In this document: piece after piece, positions 58,615-64,000 of the stretch | Layout of the letters: each line of letters opens with the position of its first letter | Numbering within the stretch: position 1 is the first letter of the stretch | NCBI GenBank assembly: GCA_028284465.1 | Contig: JANQRR010000012.1 | Span: 62,001-126,000 of the forward strand | Length of the DNA stretch: 64,000 nt | Direction: 5' to 3' | Origin: Gammaproteobacteria bacterium | GTDB taxonomy: Bacteria; Pseudomonadota; Gammaproteobacteria; JAJFKO01 | The notes under the pieces: model-generated | Told to the model about the DNA's origin: nothing | Databases searched by the model: none | What the model saw: only the letters and a program-made list of their open reading frames with translations | Position numbers and translations under genes: made by a program

Positions 58615-59799
58615 TTACTTAGTGGCCACTGGAGCGACAGAATAACCTTTCAAGCGTTGTGCGAAATGCTGTAACACTTCAACTCCAGTAGCTTCAGCTT
58701 GATGGCACCATTCATGAAGCGCATCCATCAATTCTTTATGGGTAGCTGTTGTGCGATTCCAAATTTCTTGCAACTTCACTCGGTATTGATAGACAACATT
58801 AAGCCTTTTTTGCGAATTTAAAATATTCGTTAAGCGGTGTTGGCCAACTTGATCGATCAAATTGGTTTCTCTAACAAATAATTTTTTCGCTTTGCGTAAT
58901 GTAGCTTGTTTGCTTTTATCAGCGTTACGTTTTTCTTCGTGAAATACGGGCAACATAACATGCTTACAGTAATGGTTCATAATTTGAAAGCGGTTGTTGA
59001 TAATCGCTTTTAAGGTGTCTAAATCAATAATAGATTTACCTGTTTTCACGGTAAGTTTCGCTGGTAGTTTCTTAACTTTAGCAAGTTTGAAGAAACTTAA
59101 AATGCGGATATAAAGCCAGCCGATATCAAATTCCCACCATTTATAGGATAATTTAGCGGAGCTGCCAAACGTATGGTGGTTGTTATGCAATTCTTCACCC
59201 GCGATAATAATACCAATTGGTACAATGTTGCGAGCTGCGTCGTCACATTCAAAATTACGATAACCAAAAAAGTGGCCGATACCATTAATGATCCCAGCAG
59301 CTAATAGCGGTGTCCATAACATTTGAATCGCCCATATTGAGATCCCAGGCAAACCAAACAAAATAAGATCGATCACCAACATTAAAGAAATACCAAGATA
59401 AGAATATGGTTGATAAAGATGACGTTCAATCCAATCTTTAGGAGTGCCATGGCTGTAACGATTAAGCGTATCTTGATTTAAGCATTCAGCAGAATATAAT
59501 TCAGCACCTTCTAATAACACTTTTTTGATGCCAAATACTTTTGGACTGTGTGGATCACCTGGCTTGTCACTGAATGCATGATGCTTGCGATGAACTGCCA
59601 CCCATTCGTTAGTGCGCATCCCGGTGGTTAACCAGAGCCAAAAACGGAAGAAGTGGCTGGCGATAGGATGAAGATCTAGAGCGCGATGGGCTTGGCTGCG
59701 ATGTAAATAAATAGTAATGCTAATAGCCGTGAGGTGTGTTAATACCAAAGTTATTACCACATATTGCCAAATAGATAAATTCAAAACACCGTATAACAT
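58615..59799 (-). CDS. Acyl-CoA/acyl-lipid delta-9-type fatty acid desaturase
   Basis: The 394-residue membrane enzyme has the three His boxes of class 3 desaturases: HRSQAHRAL, HRKHHAFSD and ELHNNHHTFGSS. Four hydrophobic segments surround them. The C-terminal 120 residues form a basic helical extension of no clear family. The ATG at 59799 has an AGGA ribosome site; the frame to 59859 is an unlikely extension. It introduces a double bond into membrane fatty acids and uses oxygen. It is divergent from the thioesterase gene. Confidence 0.92.
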   Translation of the reverse strand: MLYGVLNLSIWQYVVITLVLTHLTAISITIYLHRSQAHRALDLHPIASHFFRFWLWLTTGMRTNEWVAVHRKHHAFSDKPGDPHSPKVFGIKKVLLEGAELYSAECLNQDTLNRYSHGTPKDWIERHLYQPYSYLGISLMLVIDLILFGLPGISIWAIQMLWTPLLAAGIINGIGHFFGYRNFECDDAARNIVPIGIIIAGEELHNNHHTFGSSAKLSYKWWEFDIGWLYIRILSFFKLAKVKKLPAKLTVKTGKSIIDLDTLKAIINNRFQIMNHYCKHVMLPVFHEEKRNADKSKQATLRKAKKLFVRETNLIDQVGQHRLTNILNSQKRLNVVYQYRVKLQEIWNRTTATHKELMDALHEWCHQAEATGVEVLQHFAQRLKGYSVAPVATK

Positions 59800-59934
59800 G
59801 TAATTTTCCTTTTTAAACTTGCCGAATTCAGACTGCAATAGTCTACCATTATACCTCAACTCGGCAATCTCGTATAGTCCATTTTTTAAACAATTTTGCC
59901 GGGTAGCTATTTCTATTATTTTGCGAGATCAGCT

Positions 59935-60333
59935 ATGATAACTGATATGAACTGCAAAGACGACGGTCAATTAGTCATTCAAACCTTGGCAATGCCAATG
60001 TATACCAATGCCAACGGCGATATTTTTGGTGGCTGGCTGGTATCACAAATGGATCTCGGCGCCGGGATCTTAGCCAAGCAACATTCTCATAGCCGCACTG
60101 CTACTGTTGCCATTGATGCCATGAAGTTCGAAAAACCCGTGTGGGTTGGAGATATTGTCAGTTGTTATGCTTTGTTAACTAAAGTTGGCAATACATCAAT
60201 GACGATTAATGTTGAAGCCTGGGTACAACGTGCGATTGGCGATCAGCAAGAATTAGTAACCAAAGGCACATTTACTTTTGTTGCGATTGATGATCATGGT
60301 AAGCCCCATGCAGCGGATCCCACAAAACGCTAA
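59935..60333 (+). CDS. yciA: Acyl-CoA thioesterase, YciA family
   Basis: The 132-residue hotdog-fold protein has LAMPMYTNANGDIFGGWLVSQMDLGAG (active-site Asn/Asp region), ATVAIDAMKFEKPVWVGDIVSCYA and VTKGTFTFVAID. It hydrolyses acyl-CoA in the cytoplasm. The frame is open from a TTG at 59896, but the ATG at 59935 (or 59947) is a better start. Next to the desaturase, a role in fatty acid handling is likely. Confidence 0.9.
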   Translation: MITDMNCKDDGQLVIQTLAMPMYTNANGDIFGGWLVSQMDLGAGILAKQHSHSRTATVAIDAMKFEKPVWVGDIVSCYALLTKVGNTSMTINVEAWVQRAIGDQQELVTKGTFTFVAIDDHGKPHAADPTKR

Positions 60334-60346
60334 TTAACGCTAAGTG

Positions 60347-61006
60347 CTATGCGAGTAAGCGATTGATCCTAACGGTCACGTGACGGTTTTCACCGCTGCC
60401 TTTGAGGGTGTGATTAGTGGCAATTGGGCGAGTATTGTTATTACTAAAAACTAGTAAACGATGTTGATTAATTCCCAACGCCCACAAATAGGCTGCGACA
60501 CTGCGTGCTTGATTAAGTGCTAAGTGATAACTTTCTTTGTGATTAGGCACATCGTCAGTGTTACCAGTGATTTTAACGGGCGTGTGGCTGTAGTATTGCG
60601 CTAGCTTCACAACATCAGTCAGGATGGGATAAGCTTTGCGCTTAATGTGCGCCGTGTTAACATCAAAGATCCGATCCGACGGTAAATAGATAGTCGTGAT
60701 ATCACCCAAAACAACGACTTGAACGCCAGCTTTTTGTAAGTCATTAATAATGCCAGTCGGCGAATCATAAATTACCCCAGCAGCGAGACTAACACCTAAT
60801 GCACTACCAATGGCTACACCAGCAGGCGTGGGCGCAGAGGTAGCAGCAGCGCCAACGATAAAACCGCCAGTAAGTCCACCGCCGGCACCAGCAGCGAATT
60901 GATGTTTAGGGGGTGCTGTTTCATAAAGATGGGCACAACCTGCAAGACCGGTCAGCAGCGTGCTTAGACAAACGATGGTGGTGATCAAGCGGAAATAACC
61001 TAGCAT
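60347..61006 (-). CDS. OmpA-family lipoprotein
   Basis: The 219-residue protein has a lipobox (LLTGLAGC), a glycine-rich hydrophobic segment (about 38-80) and an OmpA C-domain at about 95-215. The C-domain includes NTAHIKRKAYPILTDVVKLAQ, PVKITGNTDD and LNQARSVAAYLWALGINQHRL. The last domain should bind peptidoglycan. The glycine-zipper-like middle part may insert in a membrane. No partner genes adjoin. Confidence 0.88.
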   Translation of the reverse strand: MLGYFRLITTIVCLSTLLTGLAGCAHLYETAPPKHQFAAGAGGGLTGGFIVGAAATSAPTPAGVAIGSALGVSLAAGVIYDSPTGIINDLQKAGVQVVVLGDITTIYLPSDRIFDVNTAHIKRKAYPILTDVVKLAQYYSHTPVKITGNTDDVPNHKESYHLALNQARSVAAYLWALGINQHRLLVFSNNNTRPIATNHTLKGSGENRHVTVRINRLLA

Positions 61007-61143
61007 CCACGATCTCGCTTAATTGCTATCAATTTAGGGTTTATTGTGCCTGGATAAGTGCAGCACATCAATATGCAAAAAATAGCCAATAATGAAAGAC
61101 ATAGCGTGTCTTAGTGACATGAATTTTGATTAATGTTGGTTTT

Positions 61144-61172
61144 TTGACTATACATTATAGAAATACTCTAAT
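61144..61172 (+). promoter_or_regulatory. sigma70-type promoter of the three-gene small basic array
   Basis: TTGACT (61144-61149) and TCTAAT (61167-61172) are 17 nt apart, ending 24 nt before the first ATG. This is the same strong layout as the promoters of the small basic pair near 28 kb. Confidence 0.65.
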
Positions 61173-61196
61173 TTATGCCAATAATGAAGGGGTGTG

Positions 61197-61373
61197 ATGA
61201 TGAAACGCAGGATTAAAAATCGACGACGGATCATAGGTGGATTAGCAGTTGCGCAACAAAGGAAACCCGAAGCTGCTAAAAGGTTTCGCAAGGGTAATGT
61301 TGGAGCGTCAGCAAGGTCAAGACAAGAAAAAACGCTAGCACTTAAAAAAACCAAGGACAAAATCAAAAGATGA
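61197..61373 (+). CDS. Small basic GG-motif protein 1 of tandem array (58 aa)
   Basis: Starts ATGATG after an AAGGGG ribosome site. The 58-residue product is about 40 percent Lys/Arg and has RRRIIGG at residues 9-15 of the product, then a mostly helical basic tail. The following two genes also start ATGATG behind GAGG-type sites and carry the same glycine pair, so the three look like a diverged tandem duplication. No family recognised. Translation could begin at either Met. Confidence 0.65.
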   Translation: MMKRRIKNRRRIIGGLAVAQQRKPEAAKRFRKGNVGASARSRQEKTLALKKTKDKIKR

Positions 61374-61407
61374 TCGATTACTCAATAGATAAATGAGAAG
61401 AGGTGAA

Positions 61408-61575
61408 ATGATGACAAGTATCAAGAAAAGAGTTAAAAATCCACGATGGATCACAGGTGGGTTGGGGCGTGTGAATAAACCTAAGAATAAGAATATAACT
61501 GAAAGAACTGGAGGTCCATTGCGGGTTCCAGAAGCTTTAGAAAGCAAATATCCTCGCCGCAAGCGAAAAGAGTAA
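61408..61575 (+). CDS. Small basic GG-motif protein 2 of tandem array (55 aa)
   Basis: ATGATG start behind AGAGGTGA. The 55-residue product has NPRWITGGLGR at residues 11-21, a Lys/Asn stretch, a second glycine pair (TGGPLR) and a C-terminal YPRRKRKE. It shares the basic-then-I-x-G-G layout of its neighbours. A longer frame opens at 61393, but the ribosome site falls inside it. Confidence 0.65.
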   Translation: MMTSIKKRVKNPRWITGGLGRVNKPKNKNITERTGGPLRVPEALESKYPRRKRKE

Positions 61576-61615
61576 TCCATTTAAATTTACGTTAACAAAT
61601 GATGAGAGGGTTTTA

Positions 61616-61783
61616 ATGATGAAAAAACCAGGCAAAAACAAACTTTCAGGAAACGGTAAAAGGTCAATTGTTGGTGGTATGCAAGCTAGAAGCACAAGCA
61701 AATTTGTACGTGTTTCTAATGTAAAACCACAAAAACCAATCTTAACAATTGCTGGAAGTAAAGACAAAAGCAAAAAGCGTTAA
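61616..61783 (+). CDS. Small basic GG-motif protein 3 of tandem array (55 aa)
   Basis: ATGATG start behind GAGAGGG. The 55-residue product has KRSIVGGMQAR at residues 15-25, Val/Lys/Pro-rich middle and a Lys-rich end (KDKSKKR). It is too short to be found by length-limited gene callers, but it has a proper ribosome site, the same ATGATG start and a strong terminator about 50 nt downstream, which argues for a real gene closing a three-gene unit. Confidence 0.65.
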   Translation: MMKKPGKNKLSGNGKRSIVGGMQARSTSKFVRVSNVKPQKPILTIAGSKDKSKKR

Positions 61784-61835
61784 TAGGGAAATAACTATCA
61801 ACAAATTAATTATTATTGATTATAATCCATAATTC

Positions 61836-61864
61836 AAAAGGCCAAATAAGATATTTGGCCTTTT
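61836..61864 (+). terminator. Rho-independent terminator after the small basic array
   Basis: A perfect 13-bp stem (61836-61848 with 61852-61864) with a 3-base loop and AAAA/TTTT flanks. It closes the three-gene array and precedes dapF by about 40 nt, so dapF must have its own promoter or depend on read-through. Confidence 0.85.
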
Positions 61865-61904
61865 ATAATTATTTGTTTGATATTTATTTTGGACGACAAT
61901 ATAT

Positions 61905-62735
61905 ATGCGTATAGAATTTAGCAAAATGCACAGCATCGGCAATGATTTCATCGTTGTAAATAATCTAAAGCAGCAAATCAAATTATCCAATGAACAGATC
62001 CAAATGCTAGCGCGACGTCGCTTTGGCATTGGCTTTGATCAATTATTAGTATTAGAACCAGCAAAGCAACCACAAGCTGATTTTTGCATGCGAGTGTTTA
62101 ATGCGGATGGCAATGAAGTTGGTCAATGCGGCAATGGCGTGCGCTGTCTAGCGAGTTTTATTCATCGCCAAAATTTAACAACGAAGCCAATGCTACAAAT
62201 TGAATCCACAACGACAATGATGTCGGTCGAAGTGCAATCTCAAGATTATGTGCGTGCTTCATTAGGCATTCCGCAATTTGAGCCAGAGAACATTCCATTT
62301 TTAGCGGAAAAACCAGCGTCAACATATTCATTGTTTATAAATGGCAGTACGATAGAAGTGAGTGTTTTATCAGTAGGTAATCCGCATGCAGTGGCAGTGG
62401 TTGCAGATATAATACAAGTGCCAGTTGATCAATTGGGTCAATTAATTAATGCAAATGAACGTTTCCCCGAAGGTGTTAATGTTGAATTTATGCAAGTGAT
62501 CAATCCGCAATTAATCAAATTGCGCGTCTATGAGCGTGGAGTCGGCGAAACCTTAGCGTGTGGTAGCGGCGCGTGTGCCGCAGTTATCGCTGGTAAAAAG
62601 AATAATTTGTTGAGTGATAGCGTGCAAGTTGAATTACCCGGCGGCAGTGTGCAAGTAAACTGGGCCACAGGCCAACAACCAGTGTGGTTTGAAGGCCCCG
62701 TGACGCATGTTTATGAAGGATGGGCAGAGATTTAG
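61905..62735 (+). CDS. dapF: Diaminopimelate epimerase
   Basis: The 276-residue enzyme has both catalytic cysteines: FNADGNEVGQCGNGVRC and ETLACGSGACA. The N-terminal FSKMHSIGNDFIVVNN is standard. It interconverts LL- and meso-diaminopimelate for lysine and peptidoglycan synthesis. It stands alone after the small basic array and is convergent with the unknown gene at the right edge. Confidence 0.96.
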   Translation: MRIEFSKMHSIGNDFIVVNNLKQQIKLSNEQIQMLARRRFGIGFDQLLVLEPAKQPQADFCMRVFNADGNEVGQCGNGVRCLASFIHRQNLTTKPMLQIESTTTMMSVEVQSQDYVRASLGIPQFEPENIPFLAEKPASTYSLFINGSTIEVSVLSVGNPHAVAVVADIIQVPVDQLGQLINANERFPEGVNVEFMQVINPQLIKLRVYERGVGETLACGSGACAAVIAGKKNNLLSDSVQVELPGGSVQVNWATGQQPVWFEGPVTHVYEGWAEI

Positions 62736-62756
62736 ATATAGTAGCTATTGCTATTA

Positions 62757-64000
62757 TTACATTCCTGGTCCTTTACTAGGAGAAAATGTAGTCCCCCCAG
62801 TAGTTTTTTGTTCTCCTGTCTGTTGTTGAGTATTTTTAACTCCAGTTGGCTGGGTTTTTGGTGTAGGAGGTAGCGCTCTTTGCTTGGCGCGACGAATTGC
62901 AGTATTTTCTCTTTTTCTTTGTGTCGGAAGATTTTTTTGATCGTTAGTATCTGTTTTAGCGGGTTCTGCTTGAGATTGCTGTGATGTTTTTTGGGTACGA
63001 CCATTCCTGTTCCGCCATGTAGGAGCAATTTTGCTACTCTTACCACTACCAGCAGTTGCAGTTGGCTGAGGCCGAGAACCAAAAGTCTGACTGCGACGAC
63101 GTTGTTGTTTTTGTTCTTTTGTAGTTGCGGTGGTTGTAGTGTTGCTCGATTTGTTTGAAGTTGTGGGTTGTTTTCCGGTTTCTCTATTCTGCTTGGAAAG
63201 AAATGAATCTCCTCTAGGACGAACGCTCCATCTTCTAGACACCCATCGTGATGGCCCTAGTTTGTTTGGTGGATTTTTCGACTCTGCTTTTTTGACAGGT
63301 TTTGGTAGAGGTTTACTGCCTTTTCTTCTAGGGCGGCTTGTGTCGAATGTTGAAGTAAATGCTAAAGGTTGCAAAGATAATGTTGTTTGGGTTTTTCCTG
63401 TGTGAGCATCGTCTGGATTATGTCTTAAGGGCAATGTATCTTGAGATTCTTCTCGGTGAGTCCAACCACTACTACTTACAACCTTTACTTCTACTATACC
63501 CTTAGTTTTGGTTCCTGAAGTTTGTGGAGTTTTGTGATTTGTGTTTCCATTTTTTGATCGTGACAATAAAGGGCGTGCTGATTTATTGAAATAGACAGTA
63601 TCTCGCCACAGATCTCTTTCTTGAGTAAAAGTTCTCTCTTTTTTAGGCTTAGTACTAAACCGTTTTGAACCCGTTGATCGCGAAGAAATTTTTTCAGTCC
63701 TACTTTCGTCTTCTTTTTCAAATATGTTTCGTAAAAATTCAAGATTTTTTCTATGTTCATTTGCGTATTTTATTTTGGCGCCTTTCTCAGTGGGTTTTGG
63801 TTTATTGTATATAACTTCAAATTGTTTTATCAACGGGTGTATAATCACCAGCTCAGTTATGGTTTTTTTGATTTTTTCAATTAATTCTTTTGGTTTATTA
63901 TGCTGAGATACATATGGTGATATTCTTGAGGCTGCTCGAATGTATGTATCATACTCAACAGATTGACTGTCTTCTTTTTGAGTGTTCTCCTTACCACGGC
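62757..64000 (-). CDS. Basic low-complexity protein, unknown, 5' end outside the window
   Basis: The frame is open from the stop at 62757 to the right edge with no in-frame stop, so the start lies outside. A GTG at 63848 would give 363 residues, but at least 413 are coded in this window. The first readable 60 residues look ordered (YIRAASRISPYVSQHNKP, ELIEKIKKTITELV). The rest is Ser/Thr/Lys/Arg/Gln/Pro-rich and probably disordered, with basic clusters (KEQKQQRRRS). No family is recognised. The composition resembles the linker of the 1399-residue protein. Confidence 0.65.
   Translation of the reverse strand, partial: RGKENTQKEDSQSVEYDTYIRAASRISPYVSQHNKPKELIEKIKKTITELVIIHPLIKQFEVIYNKPKPTEKGAKIKYANEHRKNLEFLRNIFEKEDESRTEKISSRSTGSKRFSTKPKKERTFTQERDLWRDTVYFNKSARPLLSRSKNGNTNHKTPQTSGTKTKGIVEVKVVSSSGWTHREESQDTLPLRHNPDDAHTGKTQTTLSLQPLAFTSTFDTSRPRRKGSKPLPKPVKKAESKNPPNKLGPSRWVSRRWSVRPRGDSFLSKQNRETGKQPTTSNKSSNTTTTATTKEQKQQRRRSQTFGSRPQPTATAGSGKSSKIAPTWRNRNGRTQKTSQQSQAEPAKTDTNDQKNLPTQRKRENTAIRRAKQRALPPTPKTQPTGVKNTQQQTGEQKTTGGTTFSPSKGPGM

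Noticed and set aside
62732..63082. Minus-strand frame of 116 codons overlapping the right-edge gene
   Set aside because: It is in a different frame of the same low-complexity region; the 62757-64000 frame is open throughout and has the better composition.

Overview
The window looks like chromosomal DNA of an AT-rich gammaproteobacterium. Several blocks support this: pepP-ubiH behind a ygfB-type gene, amgK-murU divergent from lptD-surA, an RpoH of near-E. coli layout, zapA beside the 5-formyl-THF ligase gene, and type II QueF. A squalene-hopene cyclase, a tandem NACHT protein, a 1399-residue protein of no recognised family and many short, very basic proteins suggest a host-associated Legionellales-like lineage. 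That placement is inference; no rRNA or tRNA gene was seen to settle it.

Layout. 1-4.1 kb (minus): an OpuC-type osmoprotectant ABC importer (permease fused to its binding protein, cut by the window edge), a thioredoxin-like protein and an M20 peptidase. 4.2-5.1 kb: queF. 5.2-8.8 kb: tandem NACHT NTPase. 8.9-15.5 kb: central carbon block tkt-gap-dedA, then pgk-pyk behind two matched operator-like palindromes. 15.5-21.3 kb: accessory island with a hairpin repeat pair, an AAA/DUF234 ATPase and the 1399-residue protein. 21.3-27.7 kb: cell-envelope block murU-amgK / lptD-surA-esterase. 27.8-28.3 kb: two paralogous small basic genes. 28.6-44.1 kb: mostly housekeeping (MFS exporter, hemF, shc, tsaC, apaG, guaC, methyltransferase, rpoH under a CIRCE element, herA-like ATPase, EVE protein, fau, zapA, zapB-like, ygfB-pepP-ubiH) ending with a DUF2807 lipoprotein.

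44.3-56.1 kb: vapBC, type VI secretion genes tssE-hcp, a small c-type cytochrome with an outer-membrane protein, then a five-gene minus-strand operon that mixes three glycan/glycolipid enzymes with a hybrid histidine kinase and a response-regulator adenylate cyclase. A lone receiver protein lies divergent from it, followed by tssC-tssB. 56.2-62.7 kb: a small basic gene, rpmB-rpmG, an AlbA-type regulator, a fatty acid desaturase, an acyl-CoA thioesterase, an OmpA lipoprotein, a tandem array of three tiny basic genes, and dapF. 62.8-64.0 kb: a basic low-complexity protein running off the right edge.

The most unusual signal is a set of five very small (55-72 aa) Lys/Arg-rich proteins at two loci 33 kb apart. 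They share an N-terminal basic stretch ending in R-x-[I/V]-x-G-G (K in place of R at one position in places), and each locus has a near-consensus sigma70 promoter. Other points to check are the double NACHT architecture, the giant helical protein with a nuclear-localisation-like linker, the altered catalytic motif of the hopene cyclase, CIRCE control of rpoH, and the glycolipid/cAMP signalling operon. No CRISPR array, insertion sequence, rRNA or tRNA was found, and no gene-free stretch exceeds about 300 bases.
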